Source: Cyanosarcina radialis HA8281-LM2 (GTDB lineage Bacteria > Cyanobacteriota > Cyanobacteriia > Cyanobacteriales > CCAP-1448). From it: a stretch of DNA of 64,000 bases. Positions 24,951 through 34,375 of the stretch are shown piece by piece; position 1 is the stretch's first letter, and each line of letters opens with the position of its first letter. The notes beneath the pieces are model-generated. The model was not told where the DNA came from and ran no database searches. It saw nothing but the letters and a program-made list of their open reading frames with translations. The stretch lies in NCBI GenBank assembly GCA_019359615.1, contig JAHHHA010000005.1, positions 186,001 through 250,000 on the forward strand. Reading direction: 5' to 3'. A program made the translations under genes and the position numbers.

Positions 24951-27557
24951 TTAGGTCACAGCCGCAGGCATACCCAAAATATCCTCAATGCGGGGCATTT
25001 CTTCTAGGGGAATGACGCGCCCTTCATCCTCAAAACCAGCAATGCGATCGAAGTTTAAATATCGATACAAATCGCCAGCAAACGGATTAATTTTCTTCGC
25101 CACTACATCTAGATATTCCTGAACCGTGGGAATCCGCCCCAACAGGGCGCAAACTGCGGCTAATTCCGCCGAACCGAGATAGACTCGCGCATCTTTGCCC
25201 ATCCGGTTGTTGAAGTTGCGAGTCGAAGTGGAAAATACCGTCGTGCCGTCGTTTACTCGCGCTTGATTGCCCATACACAAACTGCATCCCGGCATTTCCG
25301 TTCTTGCGCCCGCCGCGCCAAAAACGCTGTAAACACCTTCTTCTTTTAATTCGTGTTCGTCCATCCGCGTCGGGGGACAAATCCACAGGCGAGTTTTTAC
25401 CGATCCAGCACCTTCTAACACTTTGGCAGTGGCGCGATAATGACCGATATTGGTCATGCAAGAACCGATGAATACTTCTTGCACCGGATCGTTAGCAACT
25501 TCCGACAGTAACTTGATATTATCTGGATCGTTAGGTGCAGCTACGATCGGTTCTTTAATTTCGTTCAAATCGATTTCGATGACTTCAGCATACTCAGCAT
25601 CCGCATCGGCTGACATTAACACCGGATTGGCCAACCATTCTTCCATTTTGGCAACGCGACGCATAATGGTTCGGGCATCTTGATAGCCTCGTGCGACCAT
25701 GTTTTTCATCAGTGCCACGTTGGAACGCAGATACTCGGAAACTGTCTCGATACTCAGCTTAATCGTGCAACCCGCACAAGAACGTTCTGCCGTGGCATCG
25801 GTTAATTCAAACGCTTGTTCGACTTTCAAATCTGGCAAGCCTTCAATTTCCATAATGCGCCCGGAGAAGACGTTTTTCTTGTTCTGCTTTTCGACGGTGA
25901 GCAAGCCTTTTTGAATCGCGACGTAGGGAATGGCGTTGACAATATCTCGCAGCGTCACCCCAGGTTGCAGTTCGCCTTTGAATCGCACTAACACTGACTC
26001 CGGCATATCCAACGGCATCACCCCCAACGCCGCCGCAAACGCTACCAATCCCGAACCAGCGGGGAAGGAAATGCCCAAGGGGAAGCGGGTATGAGAGTCG
26101 CCCCCAGTTCCTACCGTATCTGGCAATAACATCCGATTCAGCCAAGAATGAATGATCCCGTCTCCAGGGCGCAAGGCCACACCGCCACGAGAGGCGAAGA
26201 AGTCGGGCAAATCGTGGTGAGTTTTGATATCGACGGGTTTGGGATAAGCTGCCGTGTGACAAAAACTCTGCATCACCAAATCGGCACTGAAACCCAGACA
26301 AGCCAGTTCTTTGAGTTCGTCGCGCGTCATCGGCCCGGTGGTATCTTGAGAACCAACCGTTGTCATGTGTGGAGTGCAAGCAGTTCCAGGGCGAACTCCG
26401 GGTAAACCGCAAGCTTTGCCCACCATTTTTTGCGCTAGGGTGTAGCCTTTGCCAGTTTCAACGGGCGCTTGGGGACGAGTGAAGGTGGTACTGGGTGACA
26501 ATCCCAGGGCCTCGCGGGTTTTGTCAGTCAGGCTGCGTCCGATCAGTAGGGGAATTCTGCCGCCTGCCCGCACTTCATCTACTATGGTTTCTGGTTTGAG
26601 GGTGAAGGTGGAAATAATTTCCCCATTTTCGTTGGTAATTTCTCCTTTGTAGGGATGGATGGTAATTACCGTGCCAGTTTCCATCTCGGAGACATCGCAC
26701 TCAATCGGTAAAGCACCCGCATCTTCAGCCGTGTTAAAGAAGATCGGCGCGATCGCACTTCCTAATATATACCCCCCTGCCCGCTTGTTCGGCACGAACG
26801 GGATATCGTTGCCGACGTGCCACAATACCGAGTTGATCGCCGATTTGCGCGACGAACCCGTACCGACGACATCGCCGACAAAAGCGACGGGATGCCCTTT
26901 TTGTTTCAGTTGAGCGATGGTTTCGACGCTTCCCGGTTGCCTGGATTCCAACATCACCAAGGCGTGTAAGGGAATATCTGGCCGAGTAGTGGCGTGGGGT
27001 GCGGGGGATAAGTCGTCGGTATTGATTTCTCCAGGTACTTTGAAGACGGTAACGGTAATTGCTTCCGGCAATTTGGGGCGAGAAGTAAACCATTCCGCAT
27101 TTGCCCAAGAATCGACTACTTGCTTGGCGTAGGGATTGGTATCTGCTAGGGCAATGACATCGTGATAGGCATCAAACATTAACAGCGTCTTGCTTAAAGC
27201 AGCAGCAGCGGCAGATGCTATGGCTGCATCTCTCGATTGCAGCAAACTAATTAAAGACTGCACGTTATAGCCGCCCATCATCGTTCCCAATAGGTATACG
27301 GCAGCTTGAGGTTTGATTAAAGGGCAAGTAGTTTCACCCTTGGCAACGGCAGTTAAAAAGGAAGCTTTGACATAAGCCGCCGGATCGACACCAGGGGGAA
27401 CGCGATCGCGCAATAATTCCAGTAATGTCTCTTTTTCACCTGCTGGCGGGTTTTTCAGGAGTTCGCACAATCCCTCTGTCTGTTTGGCATCCAACGGCAG
27501 CGGGGGAATACCCAGTGCTTCTCGTTCGGCAACGTGTTGGCGATAAGATTCAAGCAT
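24951..27557 (-). CDS. acnB: Aconitate hydratase B
   Basis: 868 aa from ATG 27557 ([16 protein letters not shown]), the normal length. Domain order is that of AcnB: a HEAT-like N-terminal domain (1-155), the swivel domain (about 165-375, [20 protein letters not shown]) ahead of the catalytic core (390-860). Cluster ligands are C in [13 protein letters not shown] and the pair in GCSLCMGNQ. It interconverts citrate and isocitrate, and can also act on 2-methylisocitrate. This is the usual cyanobacterial aconitase; it supplies isocitrate for 2-oxoglutarate synthesis. Single gene. Confidence 0.97.
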   Translation of the reverse strand: MLESYRQHVAEREALGIPPLPLDAKQTEGLCELLKNPPAGEKETLLELLRDRVPPGVDPAAYVKASFLTAVAKGETTCPLIKPQAAVYLLGTMMGGYNVQSLISLLQSRDAAIASAAAAALSKTLLMFDAYHDVIALADTNPYAKQVVDSWANAEWFTSRPKLPEAITVTVFKVPGEINTDDLSPAPHATTRPDIPLHALVMLESRQPGSVETIAQLKQKGHPVAFVGDVVGTGSSRKSAINSVLWHVGNDIPFVPNKRAGGYILGSAIAPIFFNTAEDAGALPIECDVSEMETGTVITIHPYKGEITNENGEIISTFTLKPETIVDEVRAGGRIPLLIGRSLTDKTREALGLSPSTTFTRPQAPVETGKGYTLAQKMVGKACGLPGVRPGTACTPHMTTVGSQDTTGPMTRDELKELACLGFSADLVMQSFCHTAAYPKPVDIKTHHDLPDFFASRGGVALRPGDGIIHSWLNRMLLPDTVGTGGDSHTRFPLGISFPAGSGLVAFAAALGVMPLDMPESVLVRFKGELQPGVTLRDIVNAIPYVAIQKGLLTVEKQNKKNVFSGRIMEIEGLPDLKVEQAFELTDATAERSCAGCTIKLSIETVSEYLRSNVALMKNMVARGYQDARTIMRRVAKMEEWLANPVLMSADADAEYAEVIEIDLNEIKEPIVAAPNDPDNIKLLSEVANDPVQEVFIGSCMTNIGHYRATAKVLEGAGSVKTRLWICPPTRMDEHELKEEGVYSVFGAAGARTEMPGCSLCMGNQARVNDGTTVFSTSTRNFNNRMGKDARVYLGSAELAAVCALLGRIPTVQEYLDVVAKKINPFAGDLYRYLNFDRIAGFEDEGRVIPLEEMPRIEDILGMPAAVT

Positions 27558-27871
27558 TTTTAACTCTCTACAGTCGGCGATCGACACTACTACTAATTAT
27601 TGTGGCTAAAAGAGATAGCATTTGTAAGCTTTGCTGCAACTGCCATCCAAAATTCCCATTTTAAAAACATTTTTTCTTAGAGTCCGCGCAGTCGGACTTC
27701 GTTTGTATAGCCGCGACTTCATTCGCCAGGTGCAAGTAGTCTCGGTCTGGCTGAAAAGGTCGCCATTCACTATTTTCATTGATTAGGATAGCAGTATAAA
27801 GCTCGATAAAAATATTAAATAACAGAAACTATAAAACTTAGACGATCGAAGATAATTGCAGGAGTTAATCT
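27558..27871. other. Intergenic region upstream of acnB and the phosphoesterase gene
   Basis: No gene is seen. The divergent promoters should lie here. It contains a degenerate copy of the GTCCGCGCAG repeat (27680-27710) related to those at 48907 and 60443. Confidence 0.5.
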
Positions 27872-28756
27872 ATGAAATTCGTTTTAATTTCTAATATCCT
27901 AGAACATCAAGCCTTTGCTGATTTCGTCAGGGCGGCGATCGCAGCTTATCCGGGAGCAGAATTTTTGGTAGCAGGCGATCTCCTCAATATTTTCCCAGAA
28001 CCAGGGGAAGACTTACAGGGTTCGATCTTCTACGAACTCTATGGCGACACCATCGTTACCGAAATGGACAAGCTGGTACAAACTAGGTTTAAACACCCAG
28101 AACAATCTGGATTCATCCAACCGCTCAAACAGATGTTTTCACCCCAAGGCGATCGCTTCTTGGAAGCACAAAATATAGCCTGGAGACGCTATCAAAAACT
28201 GTTCGCCACTTTAGAGAAGTCGATCGAGGGGAGCAAATTTCATTTTATTCCCGGCAATATGGATTATCCCCAGATTGGGAATAGCCTGACTAAAAATTCT
28301 TATCGCCTGCATCAGATCGATCGCGATGTATTTGAAAAAGACGGCGTGCGGATCGGGGGATTAGGTGGAATTCCCAATACAGTTCATCCCTTCAAAGGAG
28401 TGGTAGAAATTTCCCCCTACGAAATGAGTGAGGCGGAATACGCTAGCAGACTTCACGATCTCTGGGGAGTTGACGTTTTAGTTACTCATGTTTGCCCGGA
28501 AGAATGCCCGATCGTTAATAATTTTTTTGCCAGCAGCCCTTTAAAGTTACTGATCTGTCGAGCGCCATTTAATTTTAGAAAACAAAGCGATTTTCGCGGA
28601 CAGATGGAAATTGAATCTATAGGCGATAAATGCGTTATTAAAGTTCGCCCATTCGATTATCCAAGCAATCATGCATTTGTCATCGATCTAGTACCAGGAA
28701 AAATCAATCCTCCATCTGTTGAGATGTTCAGTTGGAATTCTACTTTAACTACTTAG
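27872..28756 (+). CDS. Metallophosphoesterase-like protein with degenerate metal sites
   Basis: 294 aa. The overall calcineurin-like layout is visible: start MKFVLISNILEHQAF, VAGDLLN, IPGNMDYPQI, and VLVTHVCPEECP. Several metal ligands of active enzymes are changed: the first DxH is SNI, GNHD is GNMD, and the final GHxH is absent. GD in AGDL and H in THV remain. A binding or regulatory role is as likely as catalysis. The start has an AGGAG site (GCAGGAGTTAATCT). It is transcribed alone. Confidence 0.75.
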   Translation: MKFVLISNILEHQAFADFVRAAIAAYPGAEFLVAGDLLNIFPEPGEDLQGSIFYELYGDTIVTEMDKLVQTRFKHPEQSGFIQPLKQMFSPQGDRFLEAQNIAWRRYQKLFATLEKSIEGSKFHFIPGNMDYPQIGNSLTKNSYRLHQIDRDVFEKDGVRIGGLGGIPNTVHPFKGVVEISPYEMSEAEYASRLHDLWGVDVLVTHVCPEECPIVNNFFASSPLKLLICRAPFNFRKQSDFRGQMEIESIGDKCVIKVRPFDYPSNHAFVIDLVPGKINPPSVEMFSWNSTLTT

Positions 28757-28787
28757 GTACGGAAGGTTGGGCGATCGCTGCCACATA

Positions 28788-29675
28788 TCATAACAGTTTT
28801 ATTTGTTTGAGATCGTCGATCGGTTCCTCAAAAGAGCAAGAACCAAAAGAACGGAAGAAATGCTGTCTGGATGCTTCTACTTCAGAGATATTCAAATAGC
28901 GATCGCGCCAATAAACTCCATCTTGATGCCATTTAAAACTTGTAACTGAAGATTCCGCTAGTAGTTCTATTCCCTCTGTCAGCGTCACTTTTTGATAATA
29001 AGCTAAAGCAGCTAAAAAAGCAACATTTAGAAAGCCGTACATCTGTGCTGATGGGCTATTTGGCTCATAAGTTAAGCGATATTTTCCCAGTAATGGGTGA
29101 TGCAAGCCAGCGGTAGCTTTAAATGGGATTTTAGCTGCGGCAAATGCCAAGATCGATCGGCAAATTCGATCGCTTTCAGGAAAAGCTTCAGCCGTTATTC
29201 CTCCAGTCCGAATCTTTGCGGCTGCATTCGTCGATGCCAGAACCTCTAGATAGCTGTCAAGATTACTAGTAAAAGGAATTTCAAAAAAGGCTTCAACTCT
29301 TAGCGGAAGCCGAGGGATTATGTTGGCAATTTCTGGGGGAGAGACAGGAGAAAATTCTAGGGAGGCGATCGCAATATTGTCATGTTCGATCGCAGCTTTT
29401 ACCTGTGATAAATCCGCTTCCCAATCTTGAGAAATAATGGTACTCAAAGTCCATTGTCTGGGTTGGCTATCTTTTGACGCTAACGTTGGTAATAGTCCTA
29501 AAAACTCATTCAATCTAGAGGCTGGTAATATAAAACGTCCTAGCATCCAAGCGTCAGCAGATCGACAATAGCGATCGTAATTTGTCATGGCTGCTGGTAG
29601 ATCGAGTTTAGCTGGTGGAAACAGTCCAGCATAGTCTACGATCGATTCCAGCAGAGTTTTAACAGATGCCAGCAT
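28788..29675 (-). CDS. Conserved hypothetical protein, possible TIM-barrel fold
   Basis: 295 aa, soluble. Recognisable blocks are ESIVDYAGLFPPAKLDLPAA near the start, IPFKATAGLHHPLLGKYRLT at about residues 185-205, and AYYQKVTLTEGIELLAESSV. The alternation of short strands and helices (VEAFFEIPF, AAKIRTGGI, PFKATAGLHHP) fits a TIM-barrel enzyme, but I recognise no characterised family. It is followed on the same strand, 43 bp before, by the DUF29 operon's end. Confidence 0.7.
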   Translation of the reverse strand: MLASVKTLLESIVDYAGLFPPAKLDLPAAMTNYDRYCRSADAWMLGRFILPASRLNEFLGLLPTLASKDSQPRQWTLSTIISQDWEADLSQVKAAIEHDNIAIASLEFSPVSPPEIANIIPRLPLRVEAFFEIPFTSNLDSYLEVLASTNAAAKIRTGGITAEAFPESDRICRSILAFAAAKIPFKATAGLHHPLLGKYRLTYEPNSPSAQMYGFLNVAFLAALAYYQKVTLTEGIELLAESSVTSFKWHQDGVYWRDRYLNISEVEASRQHFFRSFGSCSFEEPIDDLKQIKLL

Positions 29676-29719
29676 TTGGTATTACCTTATAGATGCTAAA
29701 TTGACTAATTATTGGGATG

Positions 29720-29842
29720 CTATATACCTGCAAGAGTTTCCAAAAATGTTCCATATAAGCCGATAAATATATCGCGATCGCTATTGCCTCTAACAGCTAG
29801 TCCAAACGTCTGAAATTCTTCATCAAAGACAATTGCTTTCAT
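29720..29842 (-). CDS. 40-aa ORF coupled to the DUF29 gene
   Basis: ATG overlaps the DUF29 stop as ATGA. The product starts MKAIVFDEEFQTFGLAVRGN and ends IFIGLYGTFLETLAGI. The ribosome site AGAAGGA lies inside the end of the DUF29 gene. No family is recognised. Coupled position and ribosome site support translation, but it may also be the truncated start of a longer gene. Confidence 0.5.
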   Translation of the reverse strand: MKAIVFDEEFQTFGLAVRGNSDRDIFIGLYGTFLETLAGI

Positions 29843-30303
29843 CCTTCTACTTCCTCCAACAATTCACTTGAATCGCCAGGGTAAAAGCTATCGCTTAGAA
29901 TTTCCTCTAAACCATAAAGACATTCTTGAGGAAAAATTTTTGCTGGCAGGTTCGTTTCTCCCATAGCTAAATCTTTGCCATTTTCATAAGTTTCTAACAG
30001 CGCCTCTTTCAAGTAAGGCTTAAGGCTAGGATTATCATTAATTAAGCGTAATAGATCGCGACGTTGAACTCTAATTGTTGCCAACCAACTGCGACTGCGG
30101 CGTTCTGATTGATATTCCCATTTCAATAAATGTCCGATTAATATGCTCAAGCGACTTCGTAATTCCTGCCGTTGCTGTTTCCCCAAAGATTCGATTTCCT
30201 CAATCAGATTCGGTAAGTCAAGTTGACTCCATTGATGACTTTGGAGTAAGGCAGCTTGCTTTTGCGTCCAGGAGTAAAAATCTGTTTCGTAAAGATCTTT
30301 CAT
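29839..30303 (-). CDS. DUF29 family protein
   Basis: 154 aa. Typical DUF29 opening YETDFYSWTQKQAALLQSHQ, then LIEEIESLGKQQRQELRSRL and LIGHLLKWEYQSERRSRSW. These helical proteins are very common in cyanobacteria and of unknown function. Its ATG overlaps the stop of the preceding kinase (TAATG), and its stop overlaps the next small ORF. Confidence 0.92.
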   Translation of the reverse strand: MKDLYETDFYSWTQKQAALLQSHQWSQLDLPNLIEEIESLGKQQRQELRSRLSILIGHLLKWEYQSERRSRSWLATIRVQRRDLLRLINDNPSLKPYLKEALLETYENGKDLAMGETNLPAKIFPQECLYGLEEILSDSFYPGDSSELLEEVEG

Positions 30304-31400
30304 TATTCAGCATTCATAGGTAATTCAATTCGCACTGTTGTGCCTCGATCGATCGTACTATTTACTTCTAATTTGCCTCCATGTAACTCAGTTAAGCGTT
30401 TAGCGATCGTCAATCCCAATCCGGAACCTTCTTGGGCGTGCAATTGGCGATCGAACTGCATATATGCTCCCAAATTAGCCATCTGTTCGGCCGTCATACC
30501 TCTACCGCGATCGCTAATTTCTACAATAAACTTATTTGACTCTAAAGTATTAATTACTCGTACTGGCGTGCCGACCGATGAATATTTGAAAGCATTATCA
30601 ATAATCTCTTCGACAATCGTATTTAAACTACTATCGGATATGTTAACTGTAGCTGCTTTTAGATCTAAAAATAAATCCGCATCTCTACTTGCTTTTTTAG
30701 CCTTTTGCTTAGCTAGTTCGGTAATCGATGTGACGGGGAAATCCGTATAGCTTGTTCGCAACATCTCGATCTTTTTCGGATCTTTAGAAGTAATTTCAAT
30801 TTCGGCATATAACAAAAATTTTTGAATCAAATCTTGTAATCTTTGAGCAGATAAATAAATTAATTCTGCCATCTCGCTAACTTCTGCGGCTGACATTGAA
30901 TCGGCCGATAGCATCAGCAATTCTGCCGAGCCTAAAATTCCGTTTAAGGGGGTTCTCAGTTCGTGAGGCAACGATAAAGTAATACTATGACGTAAATTAT
31001 CGAGCTTTTCTTCGGTTTTTTGCTCGATCGCTTCTTGTTTGGCTAGCTGAGTGTTAATCGCTTTCAGCAATTCCTCTCTGGTAAACGGTTTAGTTAAATA
31101 ATCGCTCGCTCCCAACTCCATTCCCTGACGAAAATCTTCCTTTGCTGATTTAGCTGTTAGAAAGATTACCGGAATTGTTGCCGTCAAGCGATCTTGTCGT
31201 AAATTCTCTAAAACCGTATAACCATCCATTTCCGGCATCATTAAATCGCAAATAATCAAATCAGGAATTAGCTCTTTGGCTAACTGCAATCCCCTCGCAC
31301 CATTATCAGCACCGATCGCATCAAAATCTTCTAATTTCAGAAATCTAACAATATTAGCTCTGACTGCTTCTTCATCTTCGATCGCTAAAATCTTTTTCAC
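30303..31400 (-). CDS. Receiver-histidine kinase hybrid
   Basis: 365 aa. N-terminal receiver (AIEDEEAVRANI, Asp in LIICDLMMPEMDGY, Lys in DYLTKPFTREE), then a short linker, HisKA with His in SLPHELRTPLNGILG (about 149), and HATPase (ISDRGRGMT, GSGLGLTIAKR). No sensor domain, so input comes through phosphorylation of its receiver. It starts 11 bp after the stop of a PAS kinase, the probable phosphodonor, and overlaps the DUF29 gene by one base. Confidence 0.93.
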   Translation of the reverse strand: MKKILAIEDEEAVRANIVRFLKLEDFDAIGADNGARGLQLAKELIPDLIICDLMMPEMDGYTVLENLRQDRLTATIPVIFLTAKSAKEDFRQGMELGASDYLTKPFTREELLKAINTQLAKQEAIEQKTEEKLDNLRHSITLSLPHELRTPLNGILGSAELLMLSADSMSAAEVSEMAELIYLSAQRLQDLIQKFLLYAEIEITSKDPKKIEMLRTSYTDFPVTSITELAKQKAKKASRDADLFLDLKAATVNISDSSLNTIVEEIIDNAFKYSSVGTPVRVINTLESNKFIVEISDRGRGMTAEQMANLGAYMQFDRQLHAQEGSGLGLTIAKRLTELHGGKLEVNSTIDRGTTVRIELPMNAE

Positions 31401-31411
31401 TATCTTGCTCC

Positions 31412-32836
31412 TTAGAATTTACAAGGCACGATCGCTGTAAAAGTCGTGCCGAAGCCAACTTGGCTATTAACGCTAATTTTTCCTTTGTGCAGATCGACCA
31501 TAGTTTTAACGATAAATAAACCCAAGCCAGTGCCAGAAATATTACCTACATTTCTACCTCGGTGAAAAGATTCAAATAGCTTGGCTTGGTCTTCTAGAGG
31601 AATGCCTATACCAGAATCTTGAATTTGAAAAATGGCTTCGCGATCGTTGCAGTCGAGATCGAATTTAACTATTCCCCCTTGAGGTGAATATTTCATCGCA
31701 TTTGATAATAGATTGCTCAGGATATGTCTCAATAACTTCTCATCCATAAAAACATTTTTACAATCTCCAAAGTTAGTAAAAAATATCTGATGCTTGTTAC
31801 CAGCCGTAAGCTGCATTTCTGAGACTAGATTCTGGCAGAATTTCTCTAAATCTAAAGTTGCTGGATTAAACTGTAATTTTCCTGACTCAGCTTTCTCGAT
31901 TGCCAAGACATCTTCCAGAAGTTCCGTCATCCGCTTAGTAGCCGTGCCAATTTGGCCAAATAACTCCGATTTTTCGGCTGGAGGTAGCTTGTCTGCATAA
32001 TATTCTAACAATTCTGCTGACGATAAAATGGTAGCTAAGGGAGTGCGAAATTCATGAGATGTCATCGAAATGAAGCGAGATTTGAGTTCGTTGAGTTCCT
32101 TTTCTTGAGCCAGAGCATTGCGAATTTCGATCTCCGCTTGTTTGCGCATCGTTACGTCATGAATTACCCGACAAAACCCTTTGAGCGAGCCATCTCGATC
32201 GCGCCTAGAGATCGTCACCACATTAGCCCAAAATACCGAACCATCTTTACGCAGCCGCCAACCTTCCTCTTCATAACGGCCTTGAGCCTCAGTTAAGATT
32301 AATTCATAATCGGGATGACCGCACTCAATGTCTTCATCAACGTAAAAGCGAGAAAAATGCTGACCGATAATTTCTTCGGCTGTATATCCCTTAATCCGCT
32401 CGGCTCCAGCATTCCAGGTAACAATATAACCTTGAGGATCGAGCAGATAAATAGCGTAATCTTTAACGGTTTCTACTAAGTAACGAAAGTTGGTTTCGCT
32501 CTCTTGCTGCTTGGCATCAGCAAGTTGTCGTAAGGCAAGTTCGGATTGCAGTTCTCGATCGATTGCGAGCAGTTGGCGATCGCATTCTTTAAGTTTAGAG
32601 GTCAACTCACCTTCAATTTGCTGCCGTTTGGCGCGTTGGCGCGAGCCTGTGCGGTAGCACGTATCGCTTTTAGCTAAGGTGACAGAACGACGCATAACAG
32701 CAGTAGCAAATCTCACAGTTTCTACCAGTTGCTCGCGCAGCCGCTGCTGTCGGCGCTGCCAAATCGAGCTTGTCAGCAAAAAGCTAAAAATTCCTCCAAC
32801 GAGAAATGCGATCGCCAGCCAAAAGTTGTCTATCAT
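31412..32836 (-). CDS. Membrane-anchored PAS sensor histidine kinase
   Basis: 474 aa from ATG 32836 (MIDNFWLAIAFLVGGIF); an upstream ATG at 32932 lies in repeat DNA. One membrane helix (residues 5-22), a coiled-coil linker (60-115), PAS (115-235, GAERIKGYTAEEIIGQHFSR), HisKA with MTSHEFRTPLATIL (about 265), and HATPase (IQDSGIGIPLEDQ, GTGLGLFIVKT). A 37-bp dispersed repeat encodes SDTCYRTGSRQRAK in the linker. First gene of a likely operon with the receiver-kinase and DUF29 genes. Confidence 0.92.
   Translation of the reverse strand: MIDNFWLAIAFLVGGIFSFLLTSSIWQRRQQRLREQLVETVRFATAVMRRSVTLAKSDTCYRTGSRQRAKRQQIEGELTSKLKECDRQLLAIDRELQSELALRQLADAKQQESETNFRYLVETVKDYAIYLLDPQGYIVTWNAGAERIKGYTAEEIIGQHFSRFYVDEDIECGHPDYELILTEAQGRYEEEGWRLRKDGSVFWANVVTISRRDRDGSLKGFCRVIHDVTMRKQAEIEIRNALAQEKELNELKSRFISMTSHEFRTPLATILSSAELLEYYADKLPPAEKSELFGQIGTATKRMTELLEDVLAIEKAESGKLQFNPATLDLEKFCQNLVSEMQLTAGNKHQIFFTNFGDCKNVFMDEKLLRHILSNLLSNAMKYSPQGGIVKFDLDCNDREAIFQIQDSGIGIPLEDQAKLFESFHRGRNVGNISGTGLGLFIVKTMVDLHKGKISVNSQVGFGTTFTAIVPCKF
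32633..32669. repeat. 37-bp dispersed repeat inside a kinase gene (copy 2)
   Basis: Two mismatches from 10350-10386. Here it is read in a different frame, giving DTCYRTGSRQRA, yet keeps the gene open. Confidence 0.8.
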
Positions 32837-32849
32837 GCTGTTGTAACCT

Positions 32850-33010
32850 TTGAGAGAGAGGGCGAGAGGGGGAGGCAGGGGAGGCAGGGGAAGCAGAGGA
32901 GAATTTTTAACTCCACACTCAACACTCCACACTTAACACTTCTAAAGCACTCAACACTCAACACTTAACACTCCACACTTCCTAAACTTCTGACTTCTGA
33001 CTTCTGACTT
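32850..33010. repeat. Low-complexity repeat block
   Basis: Mixed short tandem motifs: GGGGAGGCAG, CTCAACACTCCACACT and TTCTGACTTCTGAC. The same motifs occur at 34275-34365, 40648-40803, 44420-44560 and 55080-55120, so they are a spreading repeat set in this genome. Confidence 0.8.
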
Positions 33011-33118
33011 CTGACTTCTTACCCTATATTCCTATTCCCTGTTTCTGCCCGATCGTTTAACCTGGAAAAGCGAGTATAGCGATGTCGATCGCATCTACAG
33101 GAGTGTAATTCGAGCGTG

Positions 33119-34255
33119 ATGTTTGATTGTGTTATTGTTGGGGCTGGTCCTGCGGGTGGAACTGCTGCTTATCACCTGGCGAAAAAGGGACGTTCTGTAG
33201 TCGTACTGGAAAAGGCAACTCTGCCTCGATACAAGCCTTGTGGTGGTGGAGTCTCTCCGGTAGTGCAAGAATGGTTTGATTTTGATTTTACCCCTGCCAT
33301 TTCCACCAAAGCTAATACCATTCGCTACACCTGGAAAATGGAAGATCCGGTGGAAGTGGAACTCAAAACCAAAGAACCGATCTGGATGGTACGGCGGGAT
33401 ATATTCGACCATTTTTTGATCCAGCAAGCTCAAAGTCAAGGCGCAGAACTGCGAGATAACACCGAAGTTACAGGAATTGAGTTTAAAAGCGACCATTGGC
33501 AAGTCAACACGCCCAACGGTCCGGTTACAGGCCGCTATCTGATCGCCGCCGATGGCGCTAAAGGCCCGATGGCTAAATGGTTGGGCTTCAAAGATCGCAA
33601 GCGACGGTTAGCTGGGGCGTTAGAAGTAGAAACACCAGCCCCCATCGGGAACAGCCCCCAAGTGTTCTTTGAATTCGGCATGGTGAAAAACGGCTATATC
33701 TGGAACTTTCCCAAAGCCGACGGCTATTCGATCGGGGTGGGAACGTTTATCGGCGGCGAACCCCAAGATTTTAAAGGGATTCTAACTGAGTACGGACAAA
33801 AAATGTTTGGGGTTGATGTCAATGCCTCCAAGCAATACGGTCATGCCCTGTGTTTGTGGGATGGCGATCAAAAGCTGCATACTCAAAATGCCATCTTAGC
33901 CGGAGAAGCTGCTTGCGTCGTCGATCCGTTCACGGCTGAAGGGATTCGTCCTTCCATCTTTAGCGGGTTGAAGGCAGCAGAAGCCATAGATCGAGCGATC
34001 GCTGGCGATGGCAATGCCTTAGAAAAATACACCCAAGTTATCAGCGAACAATGGGGAACCGATATGAAGTGGGCCCAGCGCCTAGCTGGAGTGTTTTATC
34101 GCATTCCGAAAGTTGGTTACAGAGTCGGCGTGAAAAGACCAGGCGCTACCATCACCATGACCAAAATCTTGTGCGGCGAATTGCGTTACTCAGAAGTTGC
34201 TCGCTTGGCGATCGAGAAGCTCAGCGGTAATTTGATTCCAGGTATGGGAAGGTAG
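33119..34255 (+). CDS. Geranylgeranyl reductase family FAD-dependent oxidoreductase
   Basis: 378 aa from ATG 33119; a GTG lies directly before it. FAD-binding GxGxxG is VIVGAGPAGGTAAYHLAKKG (residues 5-25), followed by the family motif PRYKPCGGGVSP, then VRRDIFDHFL, and the second FAD contact ILAGEAACVVDPFTAEGIRP. The family includes ChlP, which reduces geranylgeranyl groups for chlorophyll and tocopherol; ChlP is usually longer and starts differently, so this is more likely a paralogue acting on another isoprenoid or quinone-linked substrate. Confidence 0.85.
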   Translation: MFDCVIVGAGPAGGTAAYHLAKKGRSVVVLEKATLPRYKPCGGGVSPVVQEWFDFDFTPAISTKANTIRYTWKMEDPVEVELKTKEPIWMVRRDIFDHFLIQQAQSQGAELRDNTEVTGIEFKSDHWQVNTPNGPVTGRYLIAADGAKGPMAKWLGFKDRKRRLAGALEVETPAPIGNSPQVFFEFGMVKNGYIWNFPKADGYSIGVGTFIGGEPQDFKGILTEYGQKMFGVDVNASKQYGHALCLWDGDQKLHTQNAILAGEAACVVDPFTAEGIRPSIFSGLKAAEAIDRAIAGDGNALEKYTQVISEQWGTDMKWAQRLAGVFYRIPKVGYRVGVKRPGATITMTKILCGELRYSEVARLAIEKLSGNLIPGMGR

Positions 34256-34375
34256 AAGAGGGGGAGAGGGGGAAGAAAAGTCAAAAGTCAAAAGTCAAAA
34301 ATTAATTCTAAACTTCTGACTTCTGACTCCTGACTCCTGACTTCTGAACTCCTGAACTTCTGAACGCCTAAAGCA

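Noticed and set aside
33119-34255. Assignment as ChlP (chlorophyll geranylgeranyl reductase)
   Set aside because: The N-terminus and length differ from ChlP; only family-level naming is supported.
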